From NCBI RefSeq assembly GCF_030864355.1, contig NC_083393.1, positions 2,294,001 through 2,358,000 of the forward strand: 64,000 nt of DNA, read 5' to 3'. A program made the translations under genes and the position numbers. Shown here piece after piece: positions 1 through 8,705 of this stretch (the first letter of the stretch is position 1; every line of letters begins with the position of its first letter). The DNA comes from Cutaneotrichosporon cavernicola. Lineage: Eukaryota; Basidiomycota; Tremellomycetes; Trichosporonales; Trichosporonaceae. Under the pieces are notes generated by a model. That model saw only the letters and a list, made by a program, of their open reading frames with translations, was not told the origin of the DNA and searched no databases.

Positions 1-215
1 GCGCTGATGAGCTGGACCGGCTGCATGGTTCCGATTGGTTCCTGGGGGACGGATTTCATCGATGTCGAGCCGTACGAGGGCGCGTGGGCGCCCAGGTGCT
101 GGGTGTCGGCTGGGACGTGGGTGGGGTCCCAGCCGCCATTTCCGTTGGACACTAGGTAAGCGGAGTTAGAGCGGAGGAGCATACCGTAGATGGGCCTCTG
201 GGACATGTTGGACAT
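1..215 (-). CDS. Hypothetical protein, N-terminal part only (cut by window edge)
   Basis: An open frame begins with ATG at 213-215 and runs off the left edge with no stop (71 complete codons). The peptide starts MSNMSQRPIYGMLLRSNSAY and continues rich in Gly, Pro, Ser, His and Gln. I see no domain, signal peptide or membrane segment in this part. It is transcribed in the same direction as the BRI3-like gene to its right, whose N-terminus is also Pro/Gln-rich, so a distant paralogue is possible but not shown. An intron in the missing part cannot be excluded. The function is unknown. Confidence 0.5.
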   Translation of the reverse strand, partial: MSNMSQRPIYGMLLRSNSAYLVSNGNGGWDPTHVPADTQHLGAHAPSYGSTSMKSVPQEPIGTMQPVQLIS

Positions 216-570
216 GGTGGGGTGGGGTGGGTGGGTAGGAAAGAAGAAAGACGAGTTGGGAGATGAGATGAGCGAGAAGGGATAGATTCTCAACTTATTC
301 CGCGGTATATAATAATACTCATACGGCGAGCGAGGCGGTGCTTCCATAACCGTGTTAATAGTGTATCTCGTTGTCACATGAGGTGGTGCCTACACCGCAA
401 AACGCTGTAGCATTCCTACCCGAACGGAATTGCCATTTTTCATAAACCGCGCCGAGTTCATAATATTCGGGTCCACACAACTGCTTTACGAGGTTGGCTC
501 TGGTAGAAAGTATCCCTGTTTCATCATACATGCAACCGTGCCGTCGCCACTCACACGGCTACATTAGCAT
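216..570. other. Intergenic region
   Basis: Contains the promoter side of the leftmost gene and the 3' side of the BRI3-like gene. An AT-richer patch (tatataataatactc) lies near 305-320. I see no gene here. Confidence 0.5.
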
Positions 571-1281
571 CTAACATCCGCCCCACGCCTCCTTGATAAC
601 ATACTTGCAGTGTTTGCACGTAACCTTCTGGTCGAAGATGACGCTGGCATCAGCGCTTCTCTTCTCTCTTCATTTTCCGTAGACTCACGCAATAAACCCA
701 ACAGGGAAAAACAAGAGGCCGATGACAATACCCAACGGGCCTGGACGTGACTTTTCGACGTGCTTCTGACCCGTCATGGGACATATGAGAGCGCTGACCT
801 GCATCCCCTGCTGCATCCCCGGGTGGCCGATGACCTGGCCTCCATTGAGCGCTGTGGGTTGCGGCGAGAGGTGCGCGGCGTACATTTGTGGTTGACCGGC
901 GTACATTTGTGGTTGACCGGCGTACATTTGTGGTTGACCGGCGTACATTTGTGGTTGAGCGGCGGACATTGGCTGTTGGGTGGGGGACATTGGCTGTTGG
1001 GCGGGGTACACTGACTGCTGGGCAGCATACACTGGCTGTCCTGGCACCGGGTGCGCGGGCTGCCCTTGCACGTATCCGTGCTGCCCCGAAGGCAGCGCGC
1101 GTTCAGAAGTTACGGGCTGGGGGCCCATCGGATGCGTGCCAGGCGAGTGGGTTAGCGTCGGTGAGTGGCTGGGTGTCCCATGAACCGCACCAGCACCGAA
1201 ACCGACACCATCACTGTTGCCGTTTGTGGGCACTTCTTTAGGTGCTCCAACATCTGGTAGGCCAACGCTGTGCTTGTCCAT
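571..1281 (-). CDS. BRI3/LITAF-like membrane zinc-ribbon protein
   Basis: Two exons (1281-689, 643-571) separated by a 45-nt intron (GTGAGT donor, CTGATGCCAG acceptor) encode 221 aa. Residues 1-165 are a disordered Pro/Gln/Gly-rich tail. The C-terminus has a lone CP(M) half-site, a hydrophobic segment (GIVIGLLFFPVGFIAVIF) and then TCKHC. This order is characteristic of brain-protein-I3/LITAF-type proteins, where cysteine pairs flank a membrane-embedded hydrophobic stretch. Family members act on endosomal and lysosomal membranes, so that location is an inference. Without the intron the frame stops right after the hydrophobic segment and loses the CxxC, which supports the splice. The tail carries 7-residue repeats (YAGQPQM), described separately. 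Confidence 0.75.
880..963 (-). repeat. 21-bp tandem repeat, 4 copies, coding
   Basis: Four head-to-tail copies of a 21-bp unit (gtacatttgtggttgaccgg plus c on the + strand) encode a 7-residue YAGQPQM repeat in the BRI3-like gene. Looser PAQQPMS-type repeats follow up to about 1030. Because the period is a multiple of three, copy-number change would keep the frame. Confidence 0.95.
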
Positions 1282-2407
1282 GGTGAGTCTGGGGACACGG
1301 CTGCACAGCTCTATGTCCCTCTTTTGTAATGGACGGCTGCACCTGCACCTGCGTCTCCTTCCGTTGGGGGTATTGTACGTAAATCATGGTCAACTGCGAA
1401 GGACGCCTGCATGTTGCAAACAAACACTATCGCAAGGAGACTTAAATCAGGGAAACATATTCTGTTGCGGGTTATGGGTGGTATAGTGCCAGAGCTGCAC
1501 GATGCCGACGCTTTACTGTAAGGGTTTGCCAAGCGACAAGCCCCAAAGGAGGTTTCCAAGACTATGCATTTGGTGGTATGGTTGCTGCTCCCGTGGTTGT
1601 TGCCTTTCGGGCACGTACGTCAGCCCCATCACTCTACGCTGCCTGAGGCCTATGTTCCTAGACTCAATCCTACCCCTGTACAGTGCTTGTCAACCAGGGG
1701 TTGTCGTGACTCGGGGTCCTCCTGATGCCTGACATGCAGTGTACTCGCTGCAGGGCAGACATGTGCACTACAACGCGTCTCAGCCTTTGCCTTGCTGTTG
1801 AGCATAAAACATACCTGCACAGGGTAAGTTGGTTCGGGCCCGAGCCGAAGATTAGGTTAAGCTTGTTAGGTGGCCGCCGCACAGCTACACAACGTCAGCT
1901 GTCATTCAGCTAGTTGTGCCTGGTCACCTGAATATTGTAGCTGTGCCGATTGCGAGGTAACGTGAAACGTGGGAGTATTTGGTGTAGAGGAGGCAGATGG
2001 TCTGAGTACTACTGTCCAGTATGCGACCACGAACAATAGTGGTGGCCTACTTGTTCGAGCAACGATGCCGACATATCCATCTCGGAGATTCCGCGCATAG
2101 AGCTGTTGACCGTAACACGAAATCGACGTCCAGTCAGCACGAGCAGGAACCCGACTCGGAGAGTGGATTCTAGTCAAGTGGAAGCATCTGTTTGATACAG
2201 AGTCAAGCCGCAACTGTACGATACAGAATACATACCTCACCATCATCGTTGATGCTCGACAACTTGTTGACAAAGGCAACGATCGGCCGGACATTTCGGC
2301 AACCGCCGAAACCCGGTGCCCCGCCGGCCAAGGCCTAACCGGAGCCCACCCCAACATTGTCCAACATTGTCGTTTCGTTGATCCTCTCTCTCTACCACAC
2401 CATCGAC
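1282..2407. other. Intergenic region with no supported gene
   Basis: Spans about 1.1 kb between divergently transcribed genes (BRI3-like on minus, glutathione transferase on plus). Open frames here are short, overlap on both strands and lack the local codon bias. I see no tRNA or repeat. It probably holds both promoters. Confidence 0.5.
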
Positions 2408-3164
2408 ATGGCACCTACAATCACACTCCACTTCCTCGCGCTTCCGGGCACGCGCGCCGACCGCTTGTTCTGGGTGCTCGAAGAGCTGGGCCTGCAGTAC
2501 AATGTCGTCTGCCACGTCCCGGGCAAGGGCGGCATCCCCCAGTCGCTCAAGGACGTGTCCAAGCTGGGCAAGGTAAGTCGTCTCCGGATCCACTAATGAT
2601 AGTCTCCGGTGATTGAAATCGACGGGCGTATTGCGACCGAAACCGGATCGATCATCCATAACCTCGTTGGCGCGCACTCGACCCCGGAGATCGAGCGTAG
2701 CCCAAGCAACGACTCGTACTTCTGGAGCCTGTTCAGCGAGGGCACCATGATGCTCCATCTCCAACCCGCCCGTGTTTTGGGTATGATGGATGGAGCTATG
2801 GGCAAGCGCCTCTCGAAGGAGGGTGCGGAGGGTGCGCATGCCCTCTACAAGCTCTTCAACGATAACTGGGTCTCGAAGAACGTCCAGTCTCAGCTCGATG
2901 TCGTCGAGGACTTCCTCTCCAAGAACAAGTACTTTTCGGGCAACGACAAGATCGGCGAGGGCGACGTGAGTTTCCCACGAGATCTTGCTGACCCAGTTCA
3001 TGATGGCGTACCCCCTCAACGTGTTGGCGTACGGCATGCGCACTGGCGAGTTCAAGATTGGCGCGGCGACCCAGAAGTGGCTCGACGGCATGCGCGCCCG
3101 GCCGGCATGGAAGCGCGCCCTCGAGCGCATTGAGGCGGCACGTAAGGCACAGGCCAAGCTGTAG
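2408..3164 (+). CDS. Glutathione S-transferase, fungal Gtt1-like
   Basis: Three exons (2408-2572, 2603-2965, 2997-3164) with introns of only 30 and 31 nt encode 231 aa. The N-terminal thioredoxin-like domain shows LPGTRADRLFWVLEELGL, and SPVIEIDGR followed by ATETGSIIHNL matches the cis-Pro and glutathione-gamma-glutamyl (ES/TGSI) region. The C-terminal helical domain continues through FMMAYPLNVLAYGMR. Both splices are phase 0 and restore these motifs. Family members conjugate glutathione to electrophiles or reduce peroxides, and a cytosolic or ER-linked detoxification role is inferred. The convergent gene ends 51 bp downstream. Length is normal for the family. Confidence 0.9.
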
Positions 3165-3215
3165 GCGGATGCGGATAAGTGCGGACCAGGTGCATTCACA
3201 AGTAATGTACAACAG

Positions 3216-4032
3216 TCAACGGACAGTCAGGCGGACAGGCGGGCGGTTCTGGTGCTGGTTCTGGATCTGGTTCGGGATCGGGATTGGGATCTGGTTGGCG
3301 TCGTGTGGCTGTGGATGGGAATGAGGATGGCGCGCGAAGCGCGGGCCGTGGAAGCGCCTGTCCGGTCCAGGCCGTTCTGGTAATCCCGGTATGCGTTGGT
3401 CCATGTGGCGTGGGAAGGCGCTTTCGACCGCAGATGTTGGGAACGGCGGATACAGCCGCGCCGCCATGGGTGCAACGTGCGGGAAGAGGGGTGTGGCGAA
3501 CGGATAGAAATTCGCCATGTGCGGAGGAGGGGGTAGTGGCGCCGTGTGCACTGCTGGCGGGGGGCCAGCTGCAGCGAGGATGAGTGGAGCTGGGCGATGA
3601 TGGCGCTCAGCTCGGGGTGGGGACTGGTATGATGGGCCTCGCCGGTTGTGGCTGTGACTGTGACTGTGACTGTGACTTTGGGAATGGCTCTTAGTCCGAC
3701 TGCGCATGGGATAGGTTCGTCGGCTGGCCCGCGCCTGCTCCTCCTCGAGATCACGGAAGAGCACGTCGTACAGCGGCCCAAGGTAATGCCGTACCAGTCC
3801 GGCTGGGAGTTCGTCTGGTCCTCTTCCCGGCAGAGGAGGTGGAGGTGGGAAGAGCATGCCGAACGCTGTGCGATAGAGGTGCTCCTCTATCTGTGGGAGA
3901 GGGACACTCCGGGCCGTCACCCATCCATATCTCGCTTCTGGCGGTTCTAGATGCTAGTGTTAGTCTACCCAGCTACAAGCGGGGACTCACCATGGGAATA
4001 GGGGATAGCTTGGGCATGGAAGATGTCAACAT
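3216..4032 (-). CDS. Hypothetical Ser/His- and Pro-rich protein
   Basis: Two exons (4032-3991, 3953-3216) with a 37-nt intron (GTGAGT...CTAACACTAG) give 259 aa. The first exon encodes only 14 residues. ATG at 4032 is the upstream choice and a second in-frame ATG is at 4017. The middle has a Ser-His dipeptide run (SHSQSHSHSHSHSHN) encoded by a six-base repeat at about 3647-3680, a polyproline run near the N-terminus and a PIPIPNQIQNQ-type tail. I see no recognised domain, signal peptide or membrane segment. It converges on the glutathione transferase gene. The function is unknown. Confidence 0.55.
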
Positions 4033-4384
4033 GCCTCCCTTGTGGTTTTGGTGTCTGCGGCTTTGGGATTTGGACTTGGGCTTTGGGCTTTGAGCTTTGG
4101 GCTTTAGCTTTGTGGTTAACGGAGTGATGCCGAGTGGACAATGGGGCTCGAGGTGTTGAAATGTCACTGATTTTACAGCGGTCCGAGTGGCGGGGTAGGG
4201 TGCGGGGTAGGGGACGCGGGGGTGGCGTTGGCCACGGGGTATGTGGTTTCCTAGTTTCGTAGTTTCATAGTTGCATAGTTTCAGTCGCATCCGGATATCC
4301 CTGGATATGGATATGAGGGACTGACTGTTGAGAGTGAACAAGTGAGAACGCGGTCATTGTTTGCGTGATACAAAGTGAGAAACA
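4033..4384. other. Intergenic region with short GCTTTGG-type repeat
   Basis: Upstream side of the Ser/His-rich gene. Near 4069-4111 there is a degenerate repeat of gggctttg/gagctttg units. No gene is seen before the tRNA at 4385. Confidence 0.45.
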
Positions 4385-4483
4385 GCGCCGATGACCGAGT
4401 GGAAAAGGTGCCGGCCTTAAGTTTGATTTACGCTTGAGATCCGGTGGCGAGAGCCTTCCTGGGTTCGAACCCCAGTCGGCGCA
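4385..4483 (+). tRNA. tRNA-Leu(TAA) with intron
   Basis: The acceptor stem is 7/7 paired (GCGCCGA/TCGGCGC) with discriminator A at 4483. The class II variable arm (GGCGAGAGCC) and T arm (CTGGG-TTCGAAC-CCCAG) are intact. The anticodon loop reads CTTAAG, then about 17 nt of intron (tttgatttacgcttgag), then A and TCCGG, giving anticodon TAA. Pair 31-39 is a C-T mismatch. Leu is preferred over Ser because of A73 and the anticodon. Confidence 0.85.
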
Positions 4484-4926
4484 GATTCTTTTAGTTTGGA
4501 GCGAGGGTGCGATCTAGATACCAGGGAATTGCGTGGCGGCGCTCGGGGCAGAAACAATTCGACCAGGATTGTTCTGTTGCATGAGTGAGCGGCGCGTCCT
4601 CAAGGCCTCAGCTCTAGACCATGTGACAAGGACGCTCCAGGTGAGAATGTCCCGGCCCATACGTACCCCCGAGCTCAAGCTCTCCCTGTTCAGGCTGGGT
4701 CTATTCTAGGCCGGCAACCAACCTCCACGTTCCTCACCTCGACAAATTTCCTCTCCCTCAATCTTGACACTTGCCGCACGAACAGCTTGGCACCCAATCC
4801 TCTCTGAGAGACCGAGGGAACTTAGGCCATAAGCTGCAGGCAAACCAAAGAGAGTGTGCCGCCAACTCCCCCAGATCCTCTCTTCAAATCCCTCCTCCCC
4901 CGAACAGCCAAAAGAGCTGTACACTC
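4484..4926. other. Intergenic region between two tRNA genes
   Basis: Separates tRNA-Leu on plus from the 3' end of tRNA-Ser on minus. Short frames on both strands have no coding signature. Nothing else is recognised. Confidence 0.45.
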
Positions 4927-5015
4927 CGACAACTGCATGATTCGAACATGCGCTCCCGAAGGAAATTGATCGAGGACATTCGAGTCAATCGCGTTAACCA
5001 CTCCGCCAAGTTGCC
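4927..5015 (-). tRNA. tRNA-Ser(CGA) with intron
   Basis: On the minus strand the acceptor GGCAACT pairs with AGTTGTC (one G-T), with discriminator G. D arm TGGCGGAGTGGTTAACGC, anticodon stem ATTGA/TCAAT and loop CTCGAA give anticodon CGA, interrupted by a short intron of about 8 nt (tgtcctcg) after position 37. A class II variable arm and T arm (GCATG-TTCGAAT-CATGC) follow. Confidence 0.85.
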
Positions 5016-5367
5016 TGTTGAGAAGTGGGATTTTGACTGTGTAGAAGAGCTTCCCTTAGTGTTCCGGGTGAGTGGATTGGATCAGCTTGGTTGGCACAAT
5101 TTGTAACCAGTGCTGTTTGTGAGTAGTGGAGGGTTCAGCGATCAGCGACCCAGTCCATGTAGACGTTTTGTCAATGTCACGCAGCCTCGGTGTCCCAGAA
5201 TCTCTTTGTTCGAGCCCCGCACCGGTTCCGCTTGGCATACCTCGGTGCCAAGCATTGACCACGTGAGCCGGTCCAACGTCATACAACTCCAGCCACTCGG
5301 CCGACACACATATTCCAACGCCATCCAGGACAATCTTGGCATTCTTCACATCCTCATCAACATCACC
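5016..5367. other. Intergenic region
   Basis: Upstream region of the gene starting at 5368 and of the oppositely oriented tRNA-Ser. The frame of the following gene extends upstream without a stop from about 5110, but that stretch lacks protein-like composition, so I treat it as 5' leader or promoter. Confidence 0.4.
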
Positions 5368-5974
5368 ATGTACATTCCAACATGGGCGACCCGCGTCCTT
5401 GCCCTCCTCGACAACGTCTCCCCTCCCTCATCGGACCTGGCACCAAAGCGGACCTGGCACCTCCTAGGCGAGGATGGGGACGGCAAGACGTGTTACCTCT
5501 CAGTCGATAAGGTAGAGGTGGGCGCGCTGGCCAAGCTGTGAGTAGGCTACAACATGGAATAGAGCTGATGACAGGGAGGTCGTCGAGGGCGATGCACCGC
5601 CAGGCGACCAGGGCGTGTGGGCCGTTCAGCCCGTCAGTGGTGCCTGGCTGTGGAAGCTCTTCGTGCCCGACACCAACCTCTGTCTACGCACGCACCTCGG
5701 TAAGTGAGGTTCAGGTTATGCTGATGCAGCAACCGAGAAGGGGCGGATACGTTCGGTCGAGCTTGCCGAGTGTGATCGTAAACTTCCTGGTGCGGCGGAT
5801 ACGTGGCAGCTCGACTGGCTCGACCACAAGCGCACGCATGCGAGCTTTATCTTGCTTGACGATACGCGGTTCCGCCTCAGCTTCAAGGACCACACTATTG
5901 GAGCGGTGAGGCACGTGAAGGGATGGGAGCAGGACTTTGAGGTGCGCAAGGCGGTGTGGCCGCATCTCGACTAG
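5368..5974 (+). CDS. Conserved-looking hypothetical protein
   Basis: Three exons (5368-5537, 5575-5699, 5730-5974) with introns of 37 and 30 nt, both with CTGAT branch sites just before the acceptor, give 179 aa. The product is rich in Trp, Leu and acidic residues, with a C-terminal part (RFRLSFKDHTIGAVRHVKGW and onward) that looks like a folded beta-rich domain. I see no signal peptide or membrane segment and cannot name a family. The start at MYIPTW was chosen because the preceding in-frame stretch has poor coding character. The function is unknown. Confidence 0.65.
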
Positions 5975-6127
5975 GCGGTAGGCGGGAGGCAACAGGAGGA
6001 TACGAGAAAAGAGCAGATCCGAGGTGATGTATCGAGACCAAGCTTGCAAGAGATCCAGATATGCATTGTCCTATTCACCTAGTGTCCGTTCACAGTGTCC
6101 TGGCCCACAGGCCGATGGGAAGAGCCC

Positions 6128-6697
6128 CTACGAGATCGAGAAGACCTGGTTCTGGTTGTGCTTGTAACAGTTCCACATCTGCAGCTGGTTACCGGGCCCG
6201 AGGTTGCCATCGCGCAGGTCGAGGCAGAAGTCACCCAGAGCCTTCTCCTTGACGGAGAAAACGTTGCGCTTGAACTCGAACGTCTGGCCAGCCTCGTGGC
6301 CGAGCGTGCCGCACGGGTAGAGCTTGGCGAGCTCACCATTGGCGGGGTGCCAGCCGTACGGCGGGCGGCGGTCTGGTTTCAGTGGGGTCCTGGGGGTGTG
6401 GAATAAGGACGGAGGGATGACTCACGCGTGCCAACATCCACGCACCAGTCAGTACCGGCGAGCTTGATGAACGTCGTGCCACGACGCACTTCCCAATCCT
6501 GCGTCGCACTGCCACAGCAATCCGTACTACTGTCAGTTCCGCCTATCTCTCACATACAAAGTAACGGCCTTGCTGATATACACCTGAGAGAGGTCGCCGT
6601 TGGCACCCTCGACGTCGAGACACTTTCGGCGGTTGTTGCGACCGGGATGCACGCTCGTCGCGGCAACAGTGACCATGAGGAGAGTCCAGAGGAGCAT
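6128..6697 (-). CDS. Small secreted ricin-B-type (beta-trefoil) lectin
   Basis: Three exons (6697-6582, 6529-6426, 6372-6128) with introns of 52 and 53 nt encode 154 aa. The N-terminus MLLWTLLMVTVAATS is a good secretion signal. The mature part holds trefoil motifs: KCLDVEGANGDLSQV, then DWCVDVG, then FCLDLRDGNLGPGNQLQMW, with the QxW signature. Such domains bind galactosides or other glycans, and some are fused to enzymes, but here the lectin stands alone. Length fits a single beta-trefoil. Intron 1 uses a GTATAT donor. A second ricin-B gene lies at 37.8-39.0 kb. An extracellular carbohydrate-binding role is inferred; the ligand is unknown. Confidence 0.8.
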
Positions 6698-7368
6698 GAT
6701 TGTAAGGAGTTTGGTGAGTTGGAGCGTCTGGCTCGCCGTCAAGGACGGTTTTGTACTCCAAACCTGTCCTGGTGCGAAGGAATGTAATGACATGCCAAGA
6801 GATTCGTGACGAATAGTATAAGGTTCTAGATCTGATTCATTGTATGCTACATCATCTGACTTTGACTTGCAGATGCCCAATCTACATCGCCTCCAGGGAT
6901 ACCAGACTTATCCGCTTCGACAGAACCGCTCAGGCTTCCTGCTTACAGTGGGGCAGTATGACCAACTCGGATGGTTTGGCGCCACCCCTTTGTTAATTGC
7001 ACAGCAATGCGCCTCATCGTGACTGACGATTGCGGACCAGGTTTAAGGAATGCCACCCTTATGTCTGTGCAGAATGAGGCGCTGGTGGGTGTGCTCACAA
7101 GTATCCGTCGTATGTATTAATCTAGCGAGTGTAGCGAGTCATTGAGAATGGAGAGGCAACAAAAGTTGGTGCGGCTGTATCACGGCTATCTAGAACAGTC
7201 AAAGTCGCCCTGATCGCCAGTTGCGCTTTTCGGCGTCTACTTGCCGCCTCCTCGGCATTCAATCTCAACTCCGGCCGCAACGCCGCCGCGGCGGCCACAA
7301 AGTAATGCTAGCACACTAGAAACCTAGAAACCTGCACCAGTGATACCCATCTACTCATCGACACAACC
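6698..7368. other. Intergenic region between divergent genes
   Basis: Holds the promoters of the ricin-B gene (minus) and the dehydrogenase gene (plus). Short overlapping frames only. No gene or RNA is seen. Confidence 0.45.
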
Positions 7369-8454
7369 ATGATCGCAGGCGGTAACGAGCACTTGCCAGC
7401 CAACATTGGCTTCAGTGGGTCACATCGCTTATCGCGCTGACGACAGTCGGCCTCGGTGCCATGGGTTTCTGGATGGCAGCCAACCTCCGACAGAAGCTTC
7501 CCCCTTCGACGGTCCTGTACATCAACGACGTGGTACAGGAAGCCGTGACGAGTTTCATGGTCCAGTTCTCTCATCTGGGTCCCGTGTTCCCGACCAAAAG
7601 CGCAGCGGACATGGTCGCCAATTGCGTAACTTGGAAAAGTGGATGGGCTGACAGAAGGATGTGATCATCTCAATCGTGCCAGAGGGCAAGCACGTTGCGC
7701 AAATCTTCCGTACAGACCCTGGCGGCGCACTCAGCATCCCTTGGCATGTGCGTGGTAAGCTGTTCATCGAGTGCAGCACAATCGACATCGAGACGTCCAA
7801 GGCTGTGGCGGAAGCCGTGACTGGTCTCGGAGGGACGTTTGTGGATGCGCCCGTGTCTGGCGGGCCAATGGGCTCCCAGGCCGGCACTCTCACATTCATG
7901 ATGGGAGTTGGGGAGGGACATCCTCGCAAGGGCGAGATGGACAACATCATTCGGCTCATGGGCAAGAACCTGTTTGCCTGCGGTGGTCCAACGCTAGGTT
8001 TGGCGACCAAGGTGTGCAACAACTACATCTCAGGAACGATTGCCATCGCCACAAGCGAGGGCTTCAACCTCGCCATGAAGCTTGGCCTTGACCCAAGGAC
8101 GTTCCACAAGGTGTTGAATGTCAGCACTGGAGGCAGCTGGGTGAATGCCCATTGTAATGTGAGTATCAACAACGGATGGGCTGACCCTAGCCGGTTCCGG
8201 GTATTGATCCCAAGTCGCCGGCGTCCAACGATTACGCGGGGGGATTCAAGGTCCAGTTCATGCGCAAGGATTACAACCTCGCTATCGAGGCGGCTAAGAT
8301 GGCCGACGCAAACCTTTACCTCGGGCCAGCAGGGTTGGACGTGTACACTGGTGCGGCTGCCGACCCGGCCTGTGTTGACCGTGACTCACGAGTCGTGTAT
8401 CGCTACATCGGGGGTAACGAGGAATGGATGGGCCGCAACGCGAGTAAGATGTAG
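7369..8454 (+). CDS. 3-hydroxyisobutyrate dehydrogenase-like oxidoreductase
   Basis: Four exons (7369-7414, 7447-7625, 7655-8158, 8191-8454) with 32-, 29- and 32-nt introns encode 330 aa. The spliced N-terminus reads NIGFIGLGAMG, the Rossmann NAD(P) motif, which appears only after removing intron 1. The substrate motif DAPVSGGPMGSQAGTLTFM and catalytic-lysine region GLATKVCNNYISG follow, then the helical C-terminal domain. The family oxidises 3-hydroxyisobutyrate and related beta-hydroxyacids, the valine-catabolism step to methylmalonate semialdehyde. No clear mitochondrial presequence is visible, so the exact substrate and location are open. The acceptor of intron 2 could be 7654 or 7657, which changes one lysine. 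The regulator gene at 8706 follows in the same direction. Confidence 0.88.
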
Positions 8455-8705
8455 GTCGAGAATGGGGGAGTGTTTCGCGCTTATCACCGTAGTCAGGAGT
8501 TGTAAAACTATGCACTTGTTCAGAAGTCAATGTGAAGCGGTTAAACCATCGGAGGGTGACAGACAAGCATGAAATCACCCGGATTAACAGAGCTCGGCTG
8601 ATCCGAGACCCGACACTCGCTTCCCAAATCCACTCGAAACCCTTTCCCATCACTTCTTATCACAATACTCGCCACAGCCGCGCCACAGGCCCCACGGCAC
8701 TAACC

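Noticed and set aside
1902..3199. Minus-strand frames of 170 and 318 codons over the GST gene
   Set aside because: The GST gene on plus is well supported. The minus frames lack motifs and overlap its exons.
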